This document shows positions 8,456 to 18,052 of a DNA stretch of 64,000 nucleotides, one piece after another. The stretch is from Cyclobacterium jeungdonense. GTDB lineage: Bacteria; Bacteroidota; Bacteroidia; Cytophagales; Cyclobacteriaceae. Made by a program: the position numbers and the translations under genes. The notes under the pieces are model-generated. The model saw nothing but the letters and a program-made list of their open reading frames with translations. It had not been told where the DNA came from and searched no databases. The first letter of the stretch is position 1, and the number at the start of each line of letters is the position of its first letter. The stretch covers positions 186,001 to 250,000 of the forward strand of contig NZ_WMCD01000004.1 in the NCBI RefSeq assembly GCF_010994275.1, read 5' to 3'.

Positions 8456-9799
8456 ATGAAACTTTCCCCACTTACTGCGATTTCTTCCATAGACGGCCGA
8501 TATGCCTCAAAAACCAGCCCTTTAATGGCTTATTTTTCAGAATTTGCCCTGATTCGGTACCGGGTAAAAGTCGAAATCGAATACTTTATTGCCCTGTGCG
8601 AGTTGCCGCTACCCCAATTGAAAAGTGTGGATAAAAATAAATTTGATACCATCCGGGCAATAGAAAGGGATTTTAAAGAAACGGATGCACAAGTGATAAA
8701 AGATATAGAAAAAACGACCAATCACGATGTCAAAGCGGTGGAGTATTTCTTGAAAGATCGATTCCAGTCATTGGGGCTTGTGGAGGTTTCGGAATTCATT
8801 CATTTTGGCCTTACCTCGCAAGACATCAACAACACTGCCATCCCCATGATGTATAGGGATGGTATCCAAGAGGTATTGCTCCCCGCACTGAATGAGGTCA
8901 AAAAAAGGTTAACAAGCCGATCGGTGGAGTGGGAAACGGTGCCCATGCTGGCCAAAACCCATGGCCAACCGGCATCGCCTACCCGGCTTGGTAAGGAGCT
9001 TCAGGTATTTGTCAACCGGCTGAATGAGCAGTTGGATTTACTTCAGAAAGTCCCCTTTGCAGGAAAATTTGGTGGAGCCACCGGAAACATGAATGCCCAT
9101 TTTGTGGCCTATCCGGAAATTGATTGGAAAAAATTTGCTGACAGCTTTGTTTCCGAAAAGTTAGGCTTGAAAAGAAGTTTCCCCACAACTCAAATCGAGC
9201 ACTACGATCATCTGGCCGCTCATATGGATGGGCTGAAACGAACGAATACCATTTTGCTGGATTTTAGCCGGGATATATGGCAATACATTGCAATGAGTTA
9301 TTTTAAGCAAAAAATCAAAGCTGGTGAAGTGGGCTCTTCAGCCATGCCTCATAAAGTTAATCCCATTGATTTTGAAAATGCTGAGGGAAATCTGGGAATT
9401 GCCAATGCTCTATTGGAACACTTAGCTGCTAAGTTACCCGTTAGTCGCTTGCAAAGGGACCTGACTGATAGTACCGTTTTAAGGGTCCTTGGGGTGCCCC
9501 TGGCTCACATGTTGATTTCCTATCTATCTTTAGAAAAAGGAATAGACAAACTGGAATTGAATCAATCTGCCATCAACAAAGACCTGGAAGAAAACTGGGC
9601 AGTAGTAGCTGAAGCCATTCAGACCATTTTAAGAAGGGAGGGATACCCCAAGCCATATGAAGCGCTGAAAACGTTAACCCGGACCAACCAGGCCATTACC
9701 CAAAACACCATCAGCGAGTTTATTAATGAATTGGACGTATCCCTGGAAATCAAAAATGAACTAAAAAAGATCAGCCCATTTAACTATACCGGAAAGTGA
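8456..9799 (+). CDS. purB: Adenylosuccinate lyase
   Basis: 447 residues, close to the usual length of E. coli-type PurB. It cleaves SAICAR to AICAR and adenylosuccinate to AMP, both releasing fumarate, in cytosolic purine synthesis. The N-terminus LTAISSIDGRY matches PurB, and the fumarase/aspartase superfamily signature GSSAMPHKVNP (about residue 293, with the catalytic Ser in the mobile loop) is intact. Other conserved blocks are HFGLTSQDINNTA and KTHGQPASPTRLG (His acting in proton transfer). Standalone gene between two terminator-bounded units. A near-consensus -7 (TAATTTCG) lies a short way upstream. Confidence 0.97.
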   Translation: MKLSPLTAISSIDGRYASKTSPLMAYFSEFALIRYRVKVEIEYFIALCELPLPQLKSVDKNKFDTIRAIERDFKETDAQVIKDIEKTTNHDVKAVEYFLKDRFQSLGLVEVSEFIHFGLTSQDINNTAIPMMYRDGIQEVLLPALNEVKKRLTSRSVEWETVPMLAKTHGQPASPTRLGKELQVFVNRLNEQLDLLQKVPFAGKFGGATGNMNAHFVAYPEIDWKKFADSFVSEKLGLKRSFPTTQIEHYDHLAAHMDGLKRTNTILLDFSRDIWQYIAMSYFKQKIKAGEVGSSAMPHKVNPIDFENAEGNLGIANALLEHLAAKLPVSRLQRDLTDSTVLRVLGVPLAHMLISYLSLEKGIDKLELNQSAINKDLEENWAVVAEAIQTILRREGYPKPYEALKTLTRTNQAITQNTISEFINELDVSLEIKNELKKISPFNYTGK

Positions 9800-10144
9800 T
9801 TTTTCCTAAAAAAAGGGATTTCATCCTCAAAAACTTGACTTTTACTTTTTAAACATGGAATTTTATTAAATAATTAGTAAAACCTGCTCCATTTAACAGG
9901 GTTTAATTAATGTTTAAGCAGAAATTCAGCTTCCTTTATTAGAGGCTATGCAATCGATTTCTGTCTTAATCGAAATAGTTTTGAACCCTTTTGCATTAAA
10001 TTTACTTATGTTAATCATAATAAAAATTTTCATTTGCTGTACTAAAAAGGCCGGAATTAGCTTGTCTGATCAACCCTGAATTGAACATTTAAAAGAACCT
10101 TTCTTAATAAAGAACCCATTTGAACCTTAAACATACTAACCATT
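9800..10144. other. AT-rich intergenic region upstream of the SulP gene
   Basis: About 345 bp with no plausible gene on either strand. It is AT-rich and presumably holds the end of the purB transcript and the SulP promoter, but I found no convincing terminator or exact TAnnTTTG box. Confidence 0.5.
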
Positions 10145-11707
10145 ATGTCGAATAAAAAAGGAATTTTTTCAAATCTTAGTTCGGATTTACCAGCTGGCCT
10201 TGTGGTATTTTTGGTGGCCTTACCTCTTTGCCTGGGTATTGCCCTTTCTTCAGGTGCCCCCCTGTTTTCAGGAATAATTGCAGGTATTGTGGGAGGAATC
10301 GTTGTAGGTGCTCTTTCTGGTTCGCACACTGCCGTATCCGGGCCCGCAGCAGGGCTTACCGTGATCGTCTTAAATGCCATCGAAGACCTGCAGGCCTACG
10401 AACTATTTTTGACGGCTTTGGTAATCGCTGGAGCCCTACAATTGGTTCTCGGAATTATAAAGGCAGGAGTGATTGGGTATTACTTCCCCACCTCCGTGAT
10501 CAAGGGAATGCTGGCAGGCATCGGTATTATTCTCATCATAAAACAATTACCCTTTGTTTTTGGAACGAATTCCAGCGAGTTGGTGGAGGACTTTATTCCG
10601 TTGATAAATGATTTCCAAGCCGTTCTTGCCTTACAGTCCTTAATGAATACCCTGGAAATGGGAGCGATTATTATCGCACTTTTTTCGTTAGCTATCTTGA
10701 TTCTTTGGGAAAAGCCAATTGTCAAAAACCATTCATTTTTAAAATTTATTCCTGGTCCTTTGCTTGCCGTTTTATTAAGTATCGGAATCAATAAGTTTTT
10801 CAAATTTATAATTCCTGATTTGTACATAGGGACAGAAAATAAGGTGACCTTACCCGAAATTACTGGCTTTTCCAGTCTGGGTGATCATTTGTTCTTCCCC
10901 GATTTTTCGGGGGTATTTAACCCGGACGTTTGGGTAGTGGCCATAACTATTGCCATTATTGCCAGTTTGGAAACCCTCTTGAGCCTGGAGGCAGCCGATA
11001 AAATTGATCCTCAAAAAAGGGTTTCTCCCCCAAACCGGGAACTATTAGCTCAAGGAGCTGGTAACTTGGTCAACGGACTGGTCGGTGGAATGCCAATTAC
11101 TGCGGTCATCGTAAGAAGTTCCGCAAATATCACTTCCGGAGCAAAATCCAAAATGTCTGCCATCTTTCATGGTCTTTTACTACTTCTCAGTGTCTTTTTG
11201 ATCCCTAACTTATTGAATTTAATACCACTGGCCAGTTTGGCAGCCATTCTATTGGTTATTGGATACAAACTAGCTAAAATATCCCTGTTCAAATCCATGT
11301 ATAAGTTGGGCTGGGATCAGTTTTTGCCTTTCGTGATCACCATTTTAGGTATTGTTTTCTTTGACTTGCTGAAAGGTATCGGAATGGGAATGATCGTTGG
11401 CATCGTCTATATCCTGATGAGGAATTACAAAAATTCCCACTTCTTTAAAGATTCCAGACAGGACGATGAAGACATCGTTCATATCATTCTCGCAGAAGAG
11501 GTGAGTTTTCTGAACAAGGGTTCCCTCATCAAGACGCTCAAGCACGTCGGAGACAATAAAAGAGTAATCATAGATGGAACAAATTCAAAAATCATTGACT
11601 ACGATGTGATTGAGGTAATTAAAGACTTCCAAATCAACGCAAAAGAAAGAAACATTACCGTGGAAATCATTAACATTGACAAGGAAAACATGCCGGTTGC
11701 GAACTAA
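10145..11707 (+). CDS. SulP/SLC26-family inorganic anion transporter with STAS domain
   Basis: 520 residues. About 11-12 membrane segments from residue 15 to about 425 begin with the SulP motif block (DLPAGLVVFLVALPLCLGIA, then SGSHTAVSGPAAG), followed by a cytosolic STAS domain (about 437-520). Family members move sulfate, bicarbonate or other anions, often with H+ or Na+. The substrate cannot be told here: no sulfate-assimilation or carbonic-anhydrase gene is adjacent, although many Bacteroidota relatives are treated as candidate bicarbonate transporters. The ATG at 10145 precedes the short hydrophilic N-tail. A shared bidirectional terminator follows. Confidence 0.9.
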   Translation: MSNKKGIFSNLSSDLPAGLVVFLVALPLCLGIALSSGAPLFSGIIAGIVGGIVVGALSGSHTAVSGPAAGLTVIVLNAIEDLQAYELFLTALVIAGALQLVLGIIKAGVIGYYFPTSVIKGMLAGIGIILIIKQLPFVFGTNSSELVEDFIPLINDFQAVLALQSLMNTLEMGAIIIALFSLAILILWEKPIVKNHSFLKFIPGPLLAVLLSIGINKFFKFIIPDLYIGTENKVTLPEITGFSSLGDHLFFPDFSGVFNPDVWVVAITIAIIASLETLLSLEAADKIDPQKRVSPPNRELLAQGAGNLVNGLVGGMPITAVIVRSSANITSGAKSKMSAIFHGLLLLLSVFLIPNLLNLIPLASLAAILLVIGYKLAKISLFKSMYKLGWDQFLPFVITILGIVFFDLLKGIGMGMIVGIVYILMRNYKNSHFFKDSRQDDEDIVHIILAEEVSFLNKGSLIKTLKHVGDNKRVIIDGTNSKIIDYDVIEVIKDFQINAKERNITVEIINIDKENMPVAN

Positions 11708-11728
11708 CCTTGTGAAAGTAAAAAGATT

Positions 11729-11766
11729 AAAAAAGCCCCTTCTTATACATTAAGAAGGGGCTTTTT
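11729..11766. terminator. Bidirectional terminator between SulP and heparinase-like genes
   Basis: A long perfect stem (AAAAGCCCCTTCTTA with TAAGAAGGGGCTTTT) with a 5-nt loop. There are T runs on the plus side and, because the left flank is A-rich, also on the minus side. It can end both convergent genes. Confidence 0.9.
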
Positions 11767-13824
11767 TTATCGGGTTTTGGTAAGCTTTACCTTGCTACTG
11801 TCCAGAAAGGGAATAACCAAATGCCAGGTTTCATCACCAACCTGCACCTCCATTTCGATTTGACTATCATTTTCAGATAGAATTTTGGCCTGAAAGGCAC
11901 CCTCTAAATCGCTTTCCGCTGGAACGATTAGCCAAACCAGGCTTTGATCGGGCTCCAGTGAACCTTCAAAAAGGGTTGCTACATTGGGTTCGTACAAATT
12001 GTACTCCGGGCTGTACCAACCTTGGATCTCCGGGACTTCCTGGCCCTTGATAAGGAATGCATCAAAAACAGCAGGACTAATCAAAGAAAGGGACAACACT
12101 CCCTCCTTCTGCTTTCCGATTACTTGCTCCTCCTTTACCTCCACCTGCACATCGGGATGCCAATGCCATAAAGCCTGTATTTCTCTGGGTCGGTCTGAGT
12201 GAATCCTATCAGCCACAACCCAAAATTTACCCCGCAAATAAAACAAACTGCGAATATGGGTTGCTTCTCCTTCCAACTCTTCAAAACGATCAAATGACTG
12301 GGAGGCAAAGTCATAAGCATCGGAAATTTTTACGTATTTTTCATTCAAGGCCGTGGAAGCATGAGTTGGACCTGCCGCCTGCCCTTTCCCGTCGATCAAT
12401 AAGACATTATGTCCCCTGCTACTTCGGGCATAAGGTCGAAATTTTTCCGCAACAGCTCCAGTGTAGGCAAACCTGCCTGCATCTACCAGGAAATCCTTTC
12501 CAAATGCAGCTACCGATAGATGCAATTTATCGTTATGCTGGTGACCACTTCCCCAGGGTCCAATGTCGAAGAAGGACCAATGAGCCAGGGAATCAAATCC
12601 ACTTCGGCTGATCAGCTGTCCAGCCCAGGGGAAGAAATACGAAGGTCCATCCGATGGCCTGCTGCCTTCGCTTCCGTTACTGGCAATGTATGCCCAGTCG
12701 GGCCTATTAAATTTTTCTGCGCCTTCAAGAATTAAACTTCGGTCACTGCCCCGATCCCCATCGTTATTTAGGATCCGGTGGCCATCCGGCCTTACCGCTC
12801 GGGCAATGTATCTGTACATACTTTCAATCGTCTGTGTAAAAAATAATGGAAGCGTTCTATCTGCCTCATCACAAATGGTTTGAAACAACTCAAAATTATG
12901 TAAGGAAACGTTGTGATAGTGAGAAGCAAGTTCCGTCTGCACGCCGTCCGGATAAACCTGGTCCCGCATACTTTCGGTCATGGCTGCGATGGCATAATCC
13001 AGCCAGGCATCCGATTCCCTGAACTCAGGAAAATAAGCAGCAATAGTGGCCAGTGCGGATATTTCCATGGTCAACCAATTATTTCCGCCATGAAAATTAC
13101 GACTGTAGTGCGCATGATCCGGTAAACTACTAAGTATCAACAAACGGGTAGCCGGAGAAAGGTACTCATTCTGCAACATGGCATAAAACACCTTCGTCCA
13201 TGCTTTAGCCCTGGCAGCCACTTCCAGTCCACGCCAAATGGACTCTGAACCTTTTTCTCCGGGGTAAGGCATGCTTTTCAAAATAAAATCACGTAAAAAT
13301 AAGTCCAGGTATTCGACATATTTTGGGTTGCCTGTTTCAAAATAAGCGTTCATAACTACCATCAACTGACTATGCCTGTTTGATAACCAAGCCCACTCCC
13401 GATCATTGTTGGGGCCTTTGTAATACCAGTCCCGGTGACCGTCCGGAAGAATGGGTACCTTGCCTTTCACATTTTGAATGGTAAAAACATTTTCCAAAAT
13501 GGTGTCCGCTTCAGCAATGCTCCTGTCTGTCGGCAAGGGCACTGGTTTTCGAAAAGATTCGGCATTGTCTGACGCTTCATAATAATCGAGCAGGCGGTCT
13601 GCTGCCACTATCCAGTTTCCCTGATCACGGGCTTCTTTAACCTCAGCAAGCTCCGGAAGATTCAGATCAAGGTGCGCAAAAAGCCCTTTTACGGTTTCCG
13701 GATGCGCTTGATATAGGTCTTCAACAGAAACCAACTCTTTCCAGTTTTTCTGGGCAGCACTGTTCCCCACTTGAAAAACGAAAACAATCAGACTCAAACA
13801 AATTCTAAAAGCAAAGCGGCTCAT
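11767..13824 (-). CDS. Secreted heparinase II/III-like polysaccharide lyase
   Basis: 685 residues. Signal peptide (about 1-24). An N-terminal (alpha/alpha) toroid (about 30-390) contains the conserved NFHGGNNW block and YPDGVQTELASHYH, then a beta-sandwich domain with the family block GSGHQHNDKLHLSVAAFG and FLVDAGRFAY (about residues 430-460). This is the architecture of heparinase II/III and related alginate or oligoalginate lyases (PL12, PL15, PL17, PL21 group), which cut uronate-containing polymers by beta-elimination using Asn/His/Tyr residues. The exact PL family and substrate cannot be told by eye. It is a single gene rather than part of a visible SusCD locus. Confidence 0.85.
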   Translation of the reverse strand: MSRFAFRICLSLIVFVFQVGNSAAQKNWKELVSVEDLYQAHPETVKGLFAHLDLNLPELAEVKEARDQGNWIVAADRLLDYYEASDNAESFRKPVPLPTDRSIAEADTILENVFTIQNVKGKVPILPDGHRDWYYKGPNNDREWAWLSNRHSQLMVVMNAYFETGNPKYVEYLDLFLRDFILKSMPYPGEKGSESIWRGLEVAARAKAWTKVFYAMLQNEYLSPATRLLILSSLPDHAHYSRNFHGGNNWLTMEISALATIAAYFPEFRESDAWLDYAIAAMTESMRDQVYPDGVQTELASHYHNVSLHNFELFQTICDEADRTLPLFFTQTIESMYRYIARAVRPDGHRILNNDGDRGSDRSLILEGAEKFNRPDWAYIASNGSEGSRPSDGPSYFFPWAGQLISRSGFDSLAHWSFFDIGPWGSGHQHNDKLHLSVAAFGKDFLVDAGRFAYTGAVAEKFRPYARSSRGHNVLLIDGKGQAAGPTHASTALNEKYVKISDAYDFASQSFDRFEELEGEATHIRSLFYLRGKFWVVADRIHSDRPREIQALWHWHPDVQVEVKEEQVIGKQKEGVLSLSLISPAVFDAFLIKGQEVPEIQGWYSPEYNLYEPNVATLFEGSLEPDQSLVWLIVPAESDLEGAFQAKILSENDSQIEMEVQVGDETWHLVIPFLDSSKVKLTKTR

Positions 13825-13888
13825 GACACAGGTTAGTTATTTTGGGTTACTTTTTCAATTTAGGCTAATAAACAACAAGGAAAGTAAT

Positions 13889-14434
13889 TTATTCCTTTTC
13901 AAGTAATTCGTGTAATTCTTTTAAAATGGTCTCAGCTTCTTCCTTTTTCAGCAGGTAGCCATCGTCCTCCCTGAGGGGGTTATTCAGGAAATGTTGCCAA
14001 TGCTTTTCTGCTTTCTTTAAGGTACGGGGACTGATATTAAATTCTTCGTAATCCAGGTGAACTTTTGCCAGCGCAGAAGCTTTAAAATTACCAAAAAGGA
14101 AAATTCGAAATAAGTCAACAAATTTTTCACTCAAGTCAAACTCCTCTAGCAGGGAAACAAGGGCTCCATTATGGCTGGAATTCGTAGGTTTAAGAATCAC
14201 ATCCAATAGCGCATCCAATGACTTATCTTTATCGTACTCTATCATGCCCAGGGTTTTGGCAGCTAAAAAAGCCTCCTCCATATTTCCCTGACTCAATACT
14301 TCGACCAAGCGACGATGCACTTCAGGCCCACCTATGCGAGACAGGTGTTCAGCATAACGCAGGGGCTCCTCTTCTTCCTCATCCAAAAGTTTAGCCATCA
14401 AAGCGTTTATTTTTCCTTCTTCGTTAGTATTCAT
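13889..14434 (-). CDS. HEAT-like helical repeat protein, unknown function
   Basis: 181 residues from the ATG at 14434 (MNTNEEGKI). The frame is open about 75 bp further upstream, but that extension is basic and unlike the rest. The chain is acidic and all-helical, with HEAT/ARM-like pairs (HRRLVEVLSQGNMEEAFLAAKTLG, about 45-70). No signal peptide, so cytosolic. No function can be assigned. It lies just downstream of the SPFH operon (115 bp gap) on the same strand and could be its last gene. Confidence 0.7.
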   Translation of the reverse strand: MNTNEEGKINALMAKLLDEEEEEPLRYAEHLSRIGGPEVHRRLVEVLSQGNMEEAFLAAKTLGMIEYDKDKSLDALLDVILKPTNSSHNGALVSLLEEFDLSEKFVDLFRIFLFGNFKASALAKVHLDYEEFNISPRTLKKAEKHWQHFLNNPLREDDGYLLKKEEAETILKELHELLEKE

Positions 14435-14549
14435 CGTTTCTTTAATAGGGTTCCCGGTCTTATTCCGGCAATGATTCCTTCCAAATTTACCTAAAAATAA
14501 TAGTAGCAAGCAACTTTTTGAAAACGGGTAACCCTAAATGTATCGGAAA

Positions 14550-14735
14550 TCAATCGTTACCTTCTTTGTCCTCCGGTGATTTTCTTCCGGGTAACCTGCC
14601 GGCCTTTTTCAAGGCATCGTGTATTAACCACTCCAATTGGCCGTTGGTACTTCTAAATTCATCGGATGCCCACTTTTCGACGGCTTTCATCAACCGTTCA
14701 TCTATCCTTAGGGCAAAGGGTTTCTTTTGCGCCAT
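14550..14735 (-). CDS. Arc-type ribbon-helix-helix DNA-binding protein
   Basis: 61 residues. It starts with the beta-strand of a ribbon-helix-helix fold (KPFALRIDERLMKAVEKWA) and continues with two helices (FRSTNGQLEWLIHDALKKAG), the pattern of Arc/MetJ-like regulators. It should bind DNA as a dimer. It is the third gene of a tight operon (SPFH, PH-like membrane protein, RHH; 2 and 4 bp gaps), so it may autoregulate this operon. Despite its small size, the conserved fold and operon spacing make it a firm gene. Confidence 0.85.
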   Translation of the reverse strand: MAQKKPFALRIDERLMKAVEKWASDEFRSTNGQLEWLIHDALKKAGRLPGRKSPEDKEGND

Positions 14736-14739
14736 AATC

Positions 14740-15246
14740 TTACTTTCCTACTTTCCATTCTTCCCATGCAGCCATTAAGTCTTCCGGTCTGCGTGTACTT
14801 AGTACAAACTTGCTGTCCTTAAGTAATATCCGCACCGCATGCCCAGAACTAAATACATACCGCCATTCACCATTCAGGCCCATCCGTATGCCTATGCTCC
14901 ATCCCAGGTGTAAACCGAGTCCCCCAATCCATCCGGGCGGTCGGGTGGAAAGCAATTGGATGTCTTCCACCTCCTCCCATTTGTATTTCCTCCATGAATT
15001 TATAAACGGAGGACTTCTAAAACTTAACCCGAAGGCGTCCATCCGTGTCTCCAGCCGCATACTTGAAAACAACAGCAATAAGGGCACCGTCACCAGAAGT
15101 ACAATTCCGAAACTTATCCAGCCTTGCTCTGCCTGCCCTGTAGCGTATCCTCCCGTCAGCCCCAAAACACCTACGACAAGCTGAATCAGCAAAACTAAAG
15201 GGATCAGCCAGGTCCTTTTCAAGGATTGCGTTTCTTTGTATACCAT
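14740..15246 (-). CDS. Membrane protein with bacterial PH-like domain
   Basis: 168 residues. Two N-terminal membrane helices (about 13-35 and 43-62) are followed by a beta-rich soluble domain (about 65-168) with the pattern of bacterial PH-like domains (LSFRSPPFINSWRKYKWEEVEDIQ, then AVRILLKDSKFVLSTRRPEDL). No enzymatic motif. It begins 2 bp after the SPFH gene stop and ends 4 bp before the RHH gene, so the three are co-transcribed. It probably acts with the SPFH protein at the inner membrane. Confidence 0.75.
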   Translation of the reverse strand: MVYKETQSLKRTWLIPLVLLIQLVVGVLGLTGGYATGQAEQGWISFGIVLLVTVPLLLLFSSMRLETRMDAFGLSFRSPPFINSWRKYKWEEVEDIQLLSTRPPGWIGGLGLHLGWSIGIRMGLNGEWRYVFSSGHAVRILLKDSKFVLSTRRPEDLMAAWEEWKVGK

Positions 15247-15248
15247 CG

Positions 15249-16097
15249 TTACTGGTTTAGTGTCCCCACATTTACCACAGGGCTGGCATTCTTATCCGAG
15301 CAAAGCACCACCATCAGGTTACTTACCATGGCAGCCTTTTTCTCATCTTCGAAATCTATTATCCCTTTCAGTTTCAGGTCTTCCAGGGCCATCTCCACCA
15401 TCCCTACGGCGCCGTCCACAATCATCCTTCTCGCTGCGACGATCGCGGTGGCCTGTTCCCGCTGAAGCATGGCGGAGGCAATCTCCGAAGAATAGGCCAA
15501 ATGAGATATCCGGGCCTCAATAACTTTTATACCCGCATGTTGCAGGCGATCACTGATTTCGTCTTCCAGGGATTTATTTACATCTTCCACACCAGAGCGG
15601 AGGGTTACCTCTGCATGCTCATCTTCAAAATTATCGTAAGGATACGTTCCTGCCATCTTACGCACTGCTGCATCGGCCTGCAAGTGAACGAAATTTTCAT
15701 AATCATCCACGTCAAAGGAAGCCTTGAAGGTATCTTCCACCTGCCATACCACAATGGTACCTACCATTACCGGATTTCCAATCTTATCATTTACTTTCAG
15801 GGGTTTGTTCTCAAAATTCCTGACCCGCAACGATATTTTCTTTTTGGTCATGAAAGGATTCACCCAAAAGAAACCATCCGCTTTAACCGTGCCCTTATAG
15901 GACCCGAAAAGCAACAATACCATGGCTTTGTTTGGTTCTACAATAAAAAATCCGGGAAGGATCAGAAAGAAGGCCAATGCGGCCGGTAAGGCCAGAAGAA
16001 AAGCCTTTGCAGAAAAGCCAAAAATGGCTAGTACTAAAATACCAAAGGCGACCAGGAGCAACAGGTAGCCGGAGAAAGGTTTGATCGATTTTTCCAT
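15249..16097 (-). CDS. SPFH/band-7 domain membrane protein
   Basis: 282 residues. Two N-terminal hydrophobic segments (about 10-28 and 32-52), then an SPFH domain (about 50-230; FFIVEPNKAMVLLLFGSYKG, VMVGTIVVWQVEDTF, and the Glu/Ala-rich helix MLQREQATAIVAAR). Proteins of this family (stomatin, flotillin, HflK/C relatives) form large membrane-associated rings and scaffold proteases or lipids. No protease (NfeD or FtsH) is adjacent; the partners are a PH-like membrane protein and an RHH regulator. The ATG at 16097 directly precedes the first membrane helix. Confidence 0.88.
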   Translation of the reverse strand: MEKSIKPFSGYLLLLVAFGILVLAIFGFSAKAFLLALPAALAFFLILPGFFIVEPNKAMVLLLFGSYKGTVKADGFFWVNPFMTKKKISLRVRNFENKPLKVNDKIGNPVMVGTIVVWQVEDTFKASFDVDDYENFVHLQADAAVRKMAGTYPYDNFEDEHAEVTLRSGVEDVNKSLEDEISDRLQHAGIKVIEARISHLAYSSEIASAMLQREQATAIVAARRMIVDGAVGMVEMALEDLKLKGIIDFEDEKKAAMVSNLMVVLCSDKNASPVVNVGTLNQ

Positions 16098-16584
16098 ATT
16101 ATTATAATATTAAATTGATATCATTTCAATATACGGATAGGTTTTGTATTTTGTTTAATCAGCGCTTATTTTTTTCAAAAATAACAGTGGACAACTTGAA
16201 AAATCACTCTTCCTCCGCAGGCGTACTATTCCACAGGCCGGGAGATTGGAACAAGAAAAAAGTACAACGGTTAATGGTCTGCGGACAAGCACTTGTTTTA
16301 GCTGCCAATTCGTTTAAGTCTGTTATGTACCTTGCGATTGCAGAAATAGTAGTACTAAAGAGTTCCATTTTGAAGAATAAAATACCGTAAAGGAATCTGA
16401 GCAAGAGAACGATACCGAATAACCAATACGCTTCATTACCCAAATAATAATACCTACCCTTATCAAATATTTGGCGATAATTCTAAAAAAAAGGCAAAAG
16501 GTAAAATCAATTTTTTTTATATTGTCCGAATAATTTGAACAATCATCCGAAAACAACATTTAAAAACTTCTAAACCCAAACTCA
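16098..16584. other. Divergent intergenic region, no gene seen
   Basis: About 490 bp between the divergent SPFH operon and the MFS gene. Open frames exist on both strands, but their translations lack protein-like composition and overlap one another. It should contain two promoters; no exact TAnnTTTG box was found. Confidence 0.5.
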
Positions 16585-17814
16585 ATGAACGAGAACATTA
16601 ACAAAAGCGCACTCTTTAACGGGAGCTGTTTTGCGCTGATCACCACCGCCTTTACCTTTAGTATCCGGGCTGGGATCTTACCGCAGCTTGGAGACGAATT
16701 TGGCCTGAGTGCCGCCCAACTTGGGTTTATCAACTCCATGTGGTTTTTGGGGTTCCCCATTTCCATGATTATTGGAGGAATTGTGTATCATTCTTTCGGT
16801 GCAAAAAACATTATGCGGGTTGCCTTTGTAGCCCATACGCTAGGTATCCTGCTTACCATTTATGCAGGAGGCTACACCACCCTGCTGATTTCCACACTTT
16901 TTATTGGTTTTGGTAACGGTTGTACCGAAGCTGCCTGTAATCCCATGATTGCAGACATGTATTCCGGCGTCAAAATGAACAAGATGCTCAACCGTTTCCA
17001 CATGTGGTTTCCCGGAGGAATCATGCTGGGTGCTATCATTTCGAATGTGATGACCACAATGAATTTAGGATGGGAAGCACAAATGTGGATCACCATGGTT
17101 CCAACCGTGATCTATGCGGTGTTATTTTATGGAAAAGCGTTTCCAAAGGCAAAAGTGGAAGGTGCCACCTCTCTTGGCAATAACTTCAAAGCCCTATTCA
17201 GTCCTGTCTTTCTTTTCCTTTTTGTTTGCATGTCCCTTACTGCCATATCCGAATTTGGTCCACAACAATGGGTGAATATTGTACTGGCAAACTCCGGTGC
17301 GAATGCCATGATTATTCTGGCACTTACTACAGGAGTAATGGCAGTGGCCCGGTTCTTTGCCGGCCCTGTTGTTGAAAAACTAGGTCAAACCGGTGTATTA
17401 TTGGCCGGATCTATCCTAGCAACCATAGGAATCTACCTTTTCAGTATGGTTACAGGTGGTGCTGCTTATTTTGTTGCCATTATATTTGCCCTCGGGGTCG
17501 CTTATTTCTGGCCTGTGATGGTTGGGGCTGTAGCCCAAAGAGTCCCTCTAAGCGGTGCTTTAGGAATGTCCATTATTGGTGGAATCGGTATGTTTTCAAC
17601 AGCTATTTGGCAACCTATTATTGGAGGTTGGATCGATAGTTCCAGAGAAGAAATGCGTGCTGAGGGATTTTCGGGTGATGAACTGGAACTTATGGCAGGT
17701 CAAGCTACTCTTGAGAACATGGCCATGTTCCCCGCTATCCTGATTGTCTTGTTTATTATCTTTTTCTTCTGGCAGAGGAACATCAAAAAGACAGAGATGG
17801 TAAGTCCCGTATAA
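16585..17814 (+). CDS. MFS transporter, probably sugar-type
   Basis: 409 residues with about 12 membrane helices in two six-helix halves. The loop between helices 2 and 3 carries YHSFGAKNIMR, and helix 4-5 carries GFGNGCTEAACNPMIADMYSG, resembling the fucose/glucose (FucP-like) subgroup of the major facilitator superfamily, where a conserved Asn/Glu pair helps bind the sugar. The substrate is unknown. It is a single-gene unit ended by a strong terminator. Confidence 0.88.
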   Translation: MNENINKSALFNGSCFALITTAFTFSIRAGILPQLGDEFGLSAAQLGFINSMWFLGFPISMIIGGIVYHSFGAKNIMRVAFVAHTLGILLTIYAGGYTTLLISTLFIGFGNGCTEAACNPMIADMYSGVKMNKMLNRFHMWFPGGIMLGAIISNVMTTMNLGWEAQMWITMVPTVIYAVLFYGKAFPKAKVEGATSLGNNFKALFSPVFLFLFVCMSLTAISEFGPQQWVNIVLANSGANAMIILALTTGVMAVARFFAGPVVEKLGQTGVLLAGSILATIGIYLFSMVTGGAAYFVAIIFALGVAYFWPVMVGAVAQRVPLSGALGMSIIGGIGMFSTAIWQPIIGGWIDSSREEMRAEGFSGDELELMAGQATLENMAMFPAILIVLFIIFFFWQRNIKKTEMVSPV

Positions 17815-17852
17815 TAAAAATTTTCTGTTTGAGCTATCAATCAGATATTATA

Positions 17853-17891
17853 AAAAAAGAGCTGGCTCCCATAGGTGCCAGCTCTTTTTTT
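17853..17891 (+). terminator. Rho-independent terminator after the MFS gene
   Basis: A perfect stem (AAAAAAGAGCTGGC with GCCAGCTCTTTTTT) with a 10-nt loop and a run of T, starting about 38 bp after the MFS stop. Confidence 0.9.
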
Positions 17892-18052
17892 ATTTTCCAT
17901 TATATTGAATCGCCTGAGATTAAATTTTTTGTAGTTTAAACACCGAAATATGCTCTTTGATGCGGGTCATGTATTTTAAATCAAGTTTATAGCATCCATA
18001 ACATTTTTCAGTTAAATTTATTAGCAGATTATTCGGTTGTAAGTCAGCCGTT

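Noticed and set aside
10228..10611. Plus-strand open frame inside the SulP gene
   Set aside because: Overlaps a well-supported transporter in another frame; Arg/Cys-rich composition typical of a shadow.
16115..16443. Overlapping short frames in the SPFH/MFS gap
   Set aside because: Both strands open but no consistent protein character or homology pattern; probably chance.
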